Positions 1 to 5,045 of a stretch of 5,045 nt of DNA are shown piece by piece. Location of the stretch: contig JAGLRT010000005.1 of the NCBI GenBank assembly GCA_023136155.1, positions 1 to 5,045 on the forward strand. The letters are read 5' to 3'. The notes under the pieces are model-generated. The model searched no databases. It saw nothing but the letters and a program-made list of their open reading frames with translations, and had not been told where the DNA came from. This DNA is from Methanosarcinales archaeon. Its GTDB lineage: Archaea > Halobacteriota > Methanosarcinia > Methanosarcinales > Methanocomedenaceae. The translations under genes were made by a program, and so were the position numbers. Within the stretch, counting starts at the first letter, position 1, and every line of letters starts with the position of its first letter.

Positions 1-1630
1 CAGCATAAATCACACTCCTCGAAGAATATGCCTTATCCACATCATTCATGGTAGACAAGATGGTCCCGGCATAGTCAAGAGGGATGCTCGTCCTTGAATT
101 CTCCTTTGACTTGATAGTGATGGTAACAATATCTTCCATGGTGTCAATAGTTGTAGTGTCAGTATACTCAGTACGACTGCAAGTATCCCAGTATTCCTCT
201 GTGCAGGTGGTCATATTGCCGTCAGAACCTTTACATTCGTATTCTCTTGTCTTCTTGCAGGGGTAATAAACAGTATAATAATGCCGCCAAACATGCATCC
301 TTGTCCATGTAACAGACCATTTTTCGCCATAAAGATGGCCGGGAACGTAATTGTCCCTTGGCACATGACGAATCAAAGTCATAGTATCAGGCTCACCCCA
401 ATCGTAGATATAATGGTCAGTTTCAAATCCGGCATGTTCACCAAATTCTATCCTATTAGACCTGCTGATTCCTGTCGCAAGTTTAGTGTCATAGACTTGG
501 GGAATCACTTTTTGTATCTGGATTTTTACTTCCGAACCACCTGGCAATGAATCGTTGTTTAAAAAATCAGTTATAGGCGTGGCATTGTAATCAAAACGCA
601 GTGCCATCTCCATTGCCTTGGTAGCATTCCCGGCGTCACCTGTTGACATTGCCGCATCAGTATTAGGGTCAACCTTGAAACTGCCATCAGATACATCAAG
701 GGTTTGCAGGAATTCGGCCTCGTCCAGTTTGTCATTATCGGTAAACGTATTCTGTGTCTGCATGGCATATTCGATAATGCTGCCTGTATCTACCGAATTG
801 AACACGAATCCCTGGTCCAGCAAGAGTGCTCCGTTCACTACCAGTGCCAGATGTTCGTTGGTGACGATGTTATCTGTCCCTTTTGACTTTGCATAATACT
901 GCATGTACCCTCTGGTCCAGGTAAATGCATTGGCAAAAGCAGTGGTTTCTGCCATCACTGCATCGGCACCGTTCAGCCGCTGTTCGTATTCGGATGTAAG
1001 CTCTTCCAACAGCGGGTACCTGGAGGTTATCAGGTTACCGATCACGATATGCTGTGTATCCAGCACATCGCCTGATGCCAGGTCAATAATTGATATGTTC
1101 AGCGGCACTGTGACTTTCCAGTATGTTTCATAAACATCATTGGGGGGAACTGTTTCAGTTTTAAGCTCTCTGTCAAGTGCCATGTGTATCGGTGTTATTT
1201 CAATGTCTTGCCATCCTTCAAGGGGTTCTGCATTGATGGCATACCCTCTGTAGGTGTACCTGTCGTACATGTAGTTGGATTCGATATACTGGTTCAGGGT
1301 ATGGGCGATCATTCCTTTGGCCCAGTTGCGGTTGAATTCTGTTACATCAGTCTCGAAGCTGAGATTATACTGGCTACCTGGGTCTGGCTCTAACACGGGG
1401 GTTTCACCCATCTGCTTTTGAGCATACATGCCTGCATAATTGATGGCTCGTGCCAGGTCGGCGTTGGCATATAATAGTGCGGTATCTGCATTGTTCATGT
1501 CATCTCCGGACACCATGGCTGCTGCCATTTGAGCGTCCATTCTTGAGATGTTGATGGATACAACTGCAGATATCATTACGAATAGCACGCCAATCAAAAC
1601 AAGCGGTACTCTGGCAGATTCATTTTTCAA
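1..1630 (-). CDS. Large exported membrane-anchored protein with pilin-like N-terminus (C-terminus missing)
   Basis: Reading the minus strand from 1630 to 2 gives 543 codons without a stop; the gene runs off the left edge. Residues 8-27 form one hydrophobic segment (VPLVLIGVLFVM...) after a short charged start (KNESAR). This resembles archaeal class III, pilin-like signal sequences, so most of the protein should lie outside the cell. N-X-S/T sequons at N27, N89, N178, N335, N349, N359 and N472 fit an exported glycoprotein. Four cysteines at 458, 466, 476 and 484 could form two disulfides outside the cell. The early segment with ALLYANADLARAINYAGM (about residues 52-68) resembles archaeal proteins (tentatively the DUF7286 type) encoded near TadA/TadC-like secretion genes; that family link is from memory. 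Start: TTG at 1630 has AGGTGAT seven bases upstream; an in-frame GTG at 1642 follows a stop directly and lacks a good site. Reality as a gene is nearly certain; function is unknown. Confidence 0.85.
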   Translation of the reverse strand, partial: MKNESARVPLVLIGVLFVMISAVVSINISRMDAQMAAAMVSGDDMNNADTALLYANADLARAINYAGMYAQKQMGETPVLEPDPGSQYNLSFETDVTEFNRNWAKGMIAHTLNQYIESNYMYDRYTYRGYAINAEPLEGWQDIEITPIHMALDRELKTETVPPNDVYETYWKVTVPLNISIIDLASGDVLDTQHIVIGNLITSRYPLLEELTSEYEQRLNGADAVMAETTAFANAFTWTRGYMQYYAKSKGTDNIVTNEHLALVVNGALLLDQGFVFNSVDTGSIIEYAMQTQNTFTDNDKLDEAEFLQTLDVSDGSFKVDPNTDAAMSTGDAGNATKAMEMALRFDYNATPITDFLNNDSLPGGSEVKIQIQKVIPQVYDTKLATGISRSNRIEFGEHAGFETDHYIYDWGEPDTMTLIRHVPRDNYVPGHLYGEKWSVTWTRMHVWRHYYTVYYPCKKTREYECKGSDGNMTTCTEEYWDTCSRTEYTDTTTIDTMEDIVTITIKSKENSRTSIPLDYAGTILSTMNDVDKAYSSRSVIYA

Positions 1631-1637
1631 CAGTTTT

Positions 1638-1682
1638 ATCACCTATTTTAGGGGCAAGGGGATTGGACTAAGATATTTAAAA
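1638..1682 (-). promoter_or_regulatory. TATA-like box and strong ribosome binding site for the surface-protein gene
   Basis: On the minus strand a TATA-like TTTTAAATAT lies at 1682-1673. Transcription should begin about 27 bp downstream, near 1650, giving a leader of about 20 bases. The leader carries AGGTGAT (1644-1638), complementary to the archaeal 16S rRNA 3' end, seven bases before the TTG at 1630. The site overlaps the alternative GTG start at 1642, which argues for TTG. Confidence 0.6.
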
Positions 1683-1708
1683 GTTATTATTTGCGTCTGA
1701 GAAATGAA

Positions 1709-1741
1709 CAGAGTGATTGTCACTGTTGCACTCGCACTCTG
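1709..1741. promoter_or_regulatory. Nested inverted repeat between divergent promoters (possible operator)
   Basis: CAGAGTG (1709-1715) and CACTCTG (1735-1741) form a perfect 7-bp inverted repeat with a 19-base spacer. Nested on its left side is a compact palindrome, AGTGA-TTG-TCACT (1712-1724). It sits midway between the TATA-like boxes of the divergent surface-protein and DUF1697 genes, where a shared transcription factor could bind. The sequence matches no operator I recognise; regulation is inference. Confidence 0.35.
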
Positions 1742-1749
1742 TCAATATT

Positions 1750-1757
1750 CATATATG
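1750..1757 (+). promoter_or_regulatory. TATA-like box for the DUF1697 gene, probable leaderless transcript
   Basis: CATATATG lies at 1750-1757, centred about 27 bp upstream of the ATG at 1781. No Shine-Dalgarno sequence precedes that ATG. The usual archaeal TATA-to-start spacing therefore predicts an mRNA that begins at or very near the start codon. Confidence 0.45.
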
Positions 1758-1780
1758 TCAGTAGCATATGACACACTTCT

Positions 1781-2086
1781 ATGGCACAACTTGGAGTCGC
1801 TTTTATCAGGGGGCTGAATATGTTCGGTAGCAACCGTATCACAGTGAAAGAGATGCGAACTCGGCTGATGGATATCGAAGATGACAGTCTGCGCATCATA
1901 GACCTTTACAAACCGGATAACATTATCTTTGAAAAGACAAAAATCCACTATGCAGAAGTGGGACTGCGCATACAGGCAGTACTCCAGGACCTGTTCGGTA
2001 AAGAAGTCATGGTAACGACCCGCTCGTTCAACACCTTAAACGGCCTGATGAAAAATATACATGAGAACGATTATCAGAACTTGTAG
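1781..2086 (+). CDS. Short DUF1697-family protein (N-terminal half only)
   Basis: The 101-residue product matches the N-terminal part of the DUF1697 family. Residues 6-17 (VAFIRGLNMFGS) correspond to the family's opening 'lLRGINVGG' motif; YKPDNIIFEK (about 43-52) corresponds to the 'SGNvvFe' segment; LFGKEVMVTTRS (about 72-83) corresponds to the 'fG..v.v.vRs' segment. Family members are usually about 170-185 residues; this one stops where the second half would begin. It may be a natural single-domain form or a truncated one, but the frame is intact and there is no continuation in the antisense of trpS. The biochemical role of DUF1697 is not established. ATG 1781 is the only reasonable start, because an in-frame TGA lies at 1769. 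The gene is transcribed away from the surface-protein gene and its 3' end overlaps the end of trpS by 13 bp. Confidence 0.75.
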   Translation: MAQLGVAFIRGLNMFGSNRITVKEMRTRLMDIEDDSLRIIDLYKPDNIIFEKTKIHYAEVGLRIQAVLQDLFGKEVMVTTRSFNTLNGLMKNIHENDYQNL

Positions 2087-3486
2087 TCAATCCCAAATTC
2101 AGGCAGCCTCTCCTTAGCAGCCTCACGTTTCCTCTGGTGATCTACCAGAAACGCCTCCATAAGCTCTGCTGCCTGCTTCTTGCAGGTACCGCACATTAAC
2201 TCTCCTGACAGGCACTGTTGTTTGACCTCCAGCACCTCATTATCATCCTCCACCAGATGGTAGAGCATCAATTCATACACCGTACACTCGTCAGGCTCGC
2301 CGCCCTGTTCCTTTTGCTCTTCCAGTGTCATACGCCCGCCGGTCTTGGCACGCATAATCTTCTTGGCAGCAGTTTTTGGGTCCTCTGTCAGTGCAATGAT
2401 GCTCTCCGGGATACTGCTGCTCATCTTGCCTCCCTGCAGCCCGGTCATGAACTTGTGGTACGTTGAAGCTGGCGGCATGAAAGCATATCCGCCTATTGAT
2501 TTTTCCACTTCTTTGACAATTTCTTGTGCTTTTCCTAGAATTATTTCGCAATCTGATGAGAAACAGCGAATATTGATATGACCAGTATAACGATTAATTT
2601 CATCATTTCCGATAAGAATATTTCGTAAATATTTTTCAATGTCTTTAAAGGCTTTTTTAAATTCTTTTTTGACAAGTTCTTCTGCTGGTAGTTTTGAATA
2701 AATATTTACTAGCCAAACTTGTTGTTCCTTATTTTTATCAGTTTCATTTTCATTTGAATAATATGGATTATGTTGCTGGCCCTTAAAAACATGGAACCGA
2801 TTCACCTTATCGGCCAGCCCCCTGGTCAGCCTGATATGCGGGTCTTGGTCCGCACCCACCGGAATAACTACCGGGCGTGGTCCTCCGAACTCCTGAAGTT
2901 GCGGGTGCAGGATATCAGCGCTCTGCACCGTAGCTGAGACCATGTGTGCTATATTAGTCTCGCCATTGAACCCGTAAATGGCACTCATCTCAGAGAAATT
3001 AGCCTTTACACCCAGTTCAAAGGCCAGGTCTCGGACTTCCGGGCTGGTGGACTGGGAATAAATGCGCCCGCCTTCGGGTTCAAATCCCAGGGCTATGAGG
3101 CTTAAAATATACTCTTCCACCCCGATGCTCTTGCAATCATCCCATGAAATGCCACGAACACTGTGCGCCTCCATATCGGCAACGGCCATGAACACGGTCC
3201 CGCCCTGTTGTTGATGCCAGATAATCTCTTCCATCACCATCTTATGACCAAGATGGACGCGGCCCGATGGCATGAACCCACTCATTGCGCCGAACGGTTT
3301 GCCGGAATTCATGGCATCCACTATGGAATCGTAACTACGGTGCCCGAAGATTATACCCCTACGCATGAAGCGGTGGGGGTGTTTGATATTAGGCAGCAGG
3401 TCATCGAACGGGGATATGCCGAACTCGTCGAAAAGTTTCTGGTAGTCGTCTATGGATGTGGATTTCCAGGGGTTGATTTCATTCAT
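2074..3486 (-). CDS. trpS: Tryptophanyl-tRNA synthetase, archaeal type
   Basis: This cytoplasmic class Ic synthetase joins tryptophan to tRNA(Trp) using ATP. The 470-residue protein has the class I 'HIGH' motif as HLGH (78-81, after PSGRV), the conserved GADQDPHIRLTR stretch (211-222) of the active-site fold, and the 'KMSKS' loop as KMSSS (354-358, after TGLQGG). The order and wording are of the archaeal/eukaryotic type, with the C-terminal anticodon-binding helices ending in EFGIDYKF. It is longer than the roughly 370-385 residues of minimal archaeal enzymes because of an insert at about 232-332 between the DPHIRLTR helix and the PPASTYHKF strand; that insert is strikingly AT-rich. The start is ATG 3486: an in-frame stop lies just upstream, there is no Shine-Dalgarno site, and a TATA-like box about 27 bp upstream suggests leaderless initiation. 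It lies 66 bp downstream of the PAC2 gene on the same strand. Both motifs needed for catalysis are intact, so the enzyme should be functional. Confidence 0.96.
   Translation of the reverse strand: MNEINPWKSTSIDDYQKLFDEFGISPFDDLLPNIKHPHRFMRRGIIFGHRSYDSIVDAMNSGKPFGAMSGFMPSGRVHLGHKMVMEEIIWHQQQGGTVFMAVADMEAHSVRGISWDDCKSIGVEEYILSLIALGFEPEGGRIYSQSTSPEVRDLAFELGVKANFSEMSAIYGFNGETNIAHMVSATVQSADILHPQLQEFGGPRPVVIPVGADQDPHIRLTRGLADKVNRFHVFKGQQHNPYYSNENETDKNKEQQVWLVNIYSKLPAEELVKKEFKKAFKDIEKYLRNILIGNDEINRYTGHINIRCFSSDCEIILGKAQEIVKEVEKSIGGYAFMPPASTYHKFMTGLQGGKMSSSIPESIIALTEDPKTAAKKIMRAKTGGRMTLEEQKEQGGEPDECTVYELMLYHLVEDDNEVLEVKQQCLSGELMCGTCKKQAAELMEAFLVDHQRKREAAKERLPEFGIDYKF
2491..2793 (-). other. AT-rich in-frame insert within trpS
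   Basis: Residues about 232-332 of the synthetase separate two parts that are nearly adjacent in minimal and eukaryotic TrpRS. The inserted protein is rich in Lys, Asn, Glu and Ile, for example SNENETDKNKEQQ followed by helical KKEFKKAFKDIEKYLRN. By hand count, 2521-2760 has 65 G or C in 240 bases (27%), against 38/60 (2821-2880) and 35/60 (2401-2460) on either side. The reading frame is preserved throughout. It shows none of the size or end residues of an intein. Methanosarcinal and haloarchaeal TrpRS are often longer at this position (from memory), so an insert may be normal for the group; its base composition is not explained. Confidence 0.7.
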
Positions 3487-3509
3487 GTCTGAAGGGGTTT
3501 AATAGTCGG

Positions 3510-3520
3510 TTTATAGATAA
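3510..3520 (-). promoter_or_regulatory. TATA-like box upstream of trpS
   Basis: The minus strand reads TTATCTATAAA from 3520 to 3510, centred about 27-29 bp before the trpS ATG at 3486. With no Shine-Dalgarno sequence in between, this fits a leaderless trpS transcript started from its own promoter, in addition to any read-through from the PAC2 gene. Confidence 0.4.
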
Positions 3521-3552
3521 TTGTTTCGTCTCCGGGACTTTTTTGCCAATAC

Positions 3553-4266
3553 CTAACTGTACATATCGTAGTGGTCAGCGGGTTTAGCAGCCTGCTCCCT
3601 GAGTCTTTTAAGGTGTTTTTCCACTCCTTCAGCTTCCTGATACAATGGCTTCAGGTCGATCTTAATAGTAGGTATCATCCTGTCAATTATTTCAACTATC
3701 TTTGCAGCGGTCCTGGCATCTGAAGTATCAGGTCCCCGCTGTGCAATGGGTACAATGACACTTAAGTTGCGTAATCTTCCTTCATTAAGCAAAACGCCTG
3801 AGATACCTGCGATCATACTATGTATCAATTGATCTATTTCCATTTGTACCAACTCTTTGCGGGAAGCATCTGTACTTCCGATACCAAAAAGTTTGACCCC
3901 ATCATTTTCGATTATTTGAGTTTCAGGAGATAATATCCGGCTGCACCCCGCATCCTCAGCAAACGACAACATCAACCTGGCAACATCCCTGGCCATCTCA
4001 GGAAGTGGAGTGAACTCTGAGAGGAATACAACCAATTTTGCCTCCTCATTAGCATATATCCGTGCAGGGAATTTGGGTTTTGAATCATATATCATAGCAA
4101 TTGGCGGGAACTCATCAGCATCAAGACCGCATATCTGGTCCAGATTCATCGCATTTACCAGATAACTGGCTACTATAGAATTCATCAAATTGGCGGATGG
4201 GAAACCATTAATGAGCGTAGCACCTTTCAGGTCCATGTCCTTGTACTTGTGCATGATTATTTCCAT
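3553..4266 (-). CDS. PAC2-family protein, proteasome-assembly-chaperone-like
   Basis: The product (237 residues from this start) belongs to the PAC2 family, named after the eukaryotic proteasome assembly chaperone 2. Archaeal members such as PbaB-like proteins are soluble and are proposed to act with the proteasome or its ATPase; the exact role of this one is not known. Family features seen are the N-terminal strand-helix GATLINGFPSANLMNSIVASYLV (the family's 'G.PG.gl.g..a..yl' region, here with SAN in place of the more usual GVG) and the C-terminal segment with LSVIVPIAQRGPDTSDARTA followed by a helix. A charged tail (KHLKRLREQ) ends the protein. Start: an in-frame ATG at 4284 would add six residues (MKNGEN), but ATG 4266 has GGTGA at 4275-4271, four bases upstream, so I prefer 4266. 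The stop TAG lies 66 bp before trpS; the pair may be an operon, although trpS seems to have its own TATA-like box. Confidence 0.88.
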   Translation of the reverse strand: MEIIMHKYKDMDLKGATLINGFPSANLMNSIVASYLVNAMNLDQICGLDADEFPPIAMIYDSKPKFPARIYANEEAKLVVFLSEFTPLPEMARDVARLMLSFAEDAGCSRILSPETQIIENDGVKLFGIGSTDASRKELVQMEIDQLIHSMIAGISGVLLNEGRLRNLSVIVPIAQRGPDTSDARTAAKIVEIIDRMIPTIKIDLKPLYQEAEGVEKHLKRLREQAAKPADHYDMYS

Positions 4267-4270
4267 GTTT

Positions 4271-4330
4271 TCACCATTCTTCATTTGTTGTTATCAACAT
4301 ATTCGGTTCAACTATTTAAAGGTATAAAAA
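4271..4330 (-). promoter_or_regulatory. Promoter and ribosome binding site of the PAC2 gene
   Basis: Two TATA-like stretches lie in tandem on the minus strand: TTTTTATA at 4330-4323 and TTTAAATA at 4320-4313. The nearer one predicts a transcript start near 4289. That leaves a leader of about 23 bases before ATG 4266, containing GGTGA (4275-4271), but only about 5 bases before ATG 4284. This supports the inner start. Confidence 0.5.
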
Positions 4331-4358
4331 AGTACTTACTGAACAGAACTCCATGTTT

Positions 4359-4475
4359 ACTTGACACTAGTGTTTCATTTAATGTAACACTAGTGTCAAG
4401 TCAACCCTACAATGTATCCAAATACGCTATCAATACACCGTACAATCGGACACTTTGATGTTGACTTGACACTAG
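4359..4475. repeat. Three-copy ACTTGACACTAG repeat, including a 43-bp near-perfect palindrome
   Basis: A 16-bp arm (ACTTGACACTAGTGTT, 4359-4374) is repeated exactly in inverse at 4386-4401. The 11-base spacer itself folds (CATT-T-AATG) after a single T-T mismatch, so the whole of 4359-4401 is almost one hairpin. Each arm contains the 10-bp palindrome ACACTAGTGT. A third copy lies at 4460-4475; GTTGACTTGACACTAG is the exact inverse of 4390-4405. The order is forward, inverse, forward, with 8-12 bases of unrelated sequence or more around each copy. The left end is about 38 bp upstream of the PAC2 TATA-like box, so an operator is possible; a remnant of a small mobile element is the alternative. 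Confidence 0.8.
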
Positions 4476-4751
4476 ATACGCTTTTCAACTTGTTCCTGAG
4501 ATTGTCGAAAAAGTCCACATTTCGAGGTATTTCAACTTATGAAATAAATACAGCATAATGCTGCATAGCGTTTTACTCATCAACGTTTATTGAAATGTAC
4601 AGATTTCATCACTTTTCTGACAACCTCTTCCTATATTAGTCTCATAAACGGACATAATAAATATAGTTCCAATATGAATGAAAATCTAAATCAGCTAATA
4701 ATTTGATTTTACTGCATGATTTCACGAGAATTTGTATTTCTAAAAACAAGA
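4476..4751. other. AT-rich intergenic stretch without a credible gene
   Basis: Both strands lack an ORF with a plausible start and length, and no tRNA-like or other RNA fold is evident by eye. Two small palindromes are visible: TATTTC/GAAATA (4528-4533 and 4541-4546, 7-base loop) and CAGCAT-A-ATGCTG (4551-4563). Neither is next to a gene start. A TATA-like ATAAATATAG (about 4656-4665, plus strand) has no gene behind it. Confidence 0.5.
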
Positions 4752-4775
4752 TTTGTGTTAACTGCAACTAACACA
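4742..4775 (-). terminator. Possible transcription terminator after the right-edge gene
   Basis: Read on the minus strand downstream of the stop at 4804, TGTGTTA (4775-4769) and TAACACA (4760-4754) form a 7-bp stem with an 8-base loop. It is followed by a T-rich run, TTGTTTTT, at 4749-4742. The stem is AT-rich and weak. Archaeal termination depends mainly on the T-run, so the call rests on the run and its position about 30-60 bp after the gene. Confidence 0.4.
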
Positions 4776-4797
4776 TTTTTCAATTTTGTGTTAACCG
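4752..4797. repeat. TTTGTGTTAACYG direct repeat with an inverted copy between
   Basis: TTTGTGTTAACTG (4752-4764) and TTTGTGTTAACCG (4785-4797) match at 12 of 13 bases with a 33-base period. An inverse copy of the core, TAACACA, lies at 4769-4775 between them. The forward-inverse-forward order is the same as in the 4359-4475 cluster, but the sequence is unrelated. It begins only seven bases beyond the stop codon of the right-edge gene. Confidence 0.6.
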
Positions 4798-4803
4798 GAA
4801 TCA

Positions 4804-5045
4804 TCATACATTTGAAATAATCCCCTCATACCACCCACACCACTGGCCATACACCTCACCCAAATCCACGCGCCCATCCCCCTCCTGCAGTTCATTCATC
4901 AGCAGCCAGAACATATTATTCGCCTGCCCCACCCTGTCATCCTCCACCAGTTCGGGCCTGCTCCTGCCAGCCTCGGCAATTATCCCCTTTATCTGTGCCC
5001 TCATCTTGATATTCAGCAGCAACTCGTCAATGCTTACACCCCACC
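4804..5045 (-). CDS. C-terminal end of an unrecognised protein (cut by right edge)
   Basis: The minus frame is open from the right edge (first full codon at 5043) to a TGA at 4806-4804, giving 79 residues that end in WYEGIISNV. An in-frame TTG at 5020-5022 could be read as a start, but there is no convincing Shine-Dalgarno site and the frame continues to the edge, so I treat this as the tail of a longer protein. The sequence is soluble-looking, with no membrane segment: a basic helix (about NIKMRAQIKGIIAEAG), an acidic stretch (PELVEDDRV), a hydrophobic helix (NNMFWLLMNELQ) and a Trp-rich end with WCGWY. The coding strand is G-rich and the gene is clearly more GC-rich than the neighbouring intergenic DNA. 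I do not recognise the family. Confidence 0.65.
   Translation of the reverse strand, partial: WGVSIDELLLNIKMRAQIKGIIAEAGRSRPELVEDDRVGQANNMFWLLMNELQEGDGRVDLGEVYGQWCGWYEGIISNV

Noticed and set aside
571..768. Minus-strand ORF of 65 codons
   Set aside because: It is in a different frame inside the surface-protein gene, with no recognisable features.
84..1393. Several plus-strand ORFs of 60-92 codons across this stretch
   Set aside because: They lie antisense to a continuous 543-codon minus-strand frame with membrane and sequon features; none has a ribosome site or recognisable domain.
1742..1948. Minus-strand ORF of 68 codons
   Set aside because: It is antisense to the DUF1697 gene, which has family motifs, and spans that gene's promoter.
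2291..2551. Minus-strand ORF of 86 codons overlapping trpS
   Set aside because: It is a frame-shifted shadow of trpS; it follows the same strand codon pattern with a meaningless arginine-rich product.
2617..2633. AATATTT-CGT-AAATATT palindrome
   Set aside because: It lies in coding AT-rich DNA of the trpS insert, where such palindromes are expected by chance.
2491..2793. Intein or intron within trpS
   Set aside because: About 100 residues is below the size of even mini-inteins, there is no initial Cys/Ser with terminal His-Asn, and the reading frame continues without interruption.
3163..3492. Plus-strand ORF of 109 codons
   Set aside because: It is antisense to the HLGH-bearing N-terminal part of trpS, and its His-rich product is typical of antisense shadows.
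4249..4458. Plus-strand ORF of 69 codons across the PAC2 promoter
   Set aside because: It covers the PAC2 start, its TATA boxes and the palindrome; no ribosome site and no recognisable product.
4359..4475. CRISPR array
   Set aside because: Only three short copies with alternating orientation and unequal spacers; CRISPR repeats are direct, longer and evenly spaced.

Overview
The window looks like a piece of a euryarchaeal chromosome, most likely from the Methanosarcinales or an ANME-2/Methanoperedens relative. The evidence is an archaeal-type tryptophanyl-tRNA synthetase with a KMSSS loop, a PAC2-family protein of the archaeal proteasome-chaperone type, archaeal TATA-like boxes about 27 bp ahead of predicted transcription starts, Shine-Dalgarno sites of the AGGTGAT type, and a large exported protein with an archaeal pilin-like N-terminus and many N-glycosylation sequons. 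The genus is inference; no marker in the window fixes it.

Layout, left to right. (1) Positions 1-1630, minus strand: most of a long secreted, membrane-anchored protein, open over 543 codons and running off the left edge. (2) 1631-1780: a divergent promoter region with a nested inverted repeat midway between two TATA-like boxes. (3) 1781-2086, plus strand: a short DUF1697 protein, only the N-terminal half of the usual family length. (4) 2074-3486, minus strand: tryptophanyl-tRNA synthetase (trpS), which meets the DUF1697 gene tail to tail with a 13-bp overlap. Inside trpS is an in-frame block of about 100 codons at about 27% GC, against about 60% in the flanking gene. (5) 3553-4266, minus strand: a PAC2-family protein, 66 bp upstream of trpS and possibly co-transcribed with it. 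(6) 4285-4803: an AT-rich intergenic region with no credible gene. It holds two separate repeat clusters: a near-perfect 43-bp palindrome with a third related copy, upstream of the PAC2 promoter, and a TGTGTTA cluster that may form a terminator. (7) 4804-5045, minus strand: the C-terminal end of an unrecognised protein cut by the right edge.

Together these are mostly housekeeping functions (tRNA charging, protein quality control) beside a cell-surface or secretion-related protein. No defence system, CRISPR array, insertion sequence or tRNA gene is visible. The points most worth a second look are the compositional break inside trpS, the ACTTGACACTAG repeat cluster upstream of the PAC2 gene, and the symmetric four-cysteine segment in the surface protein.
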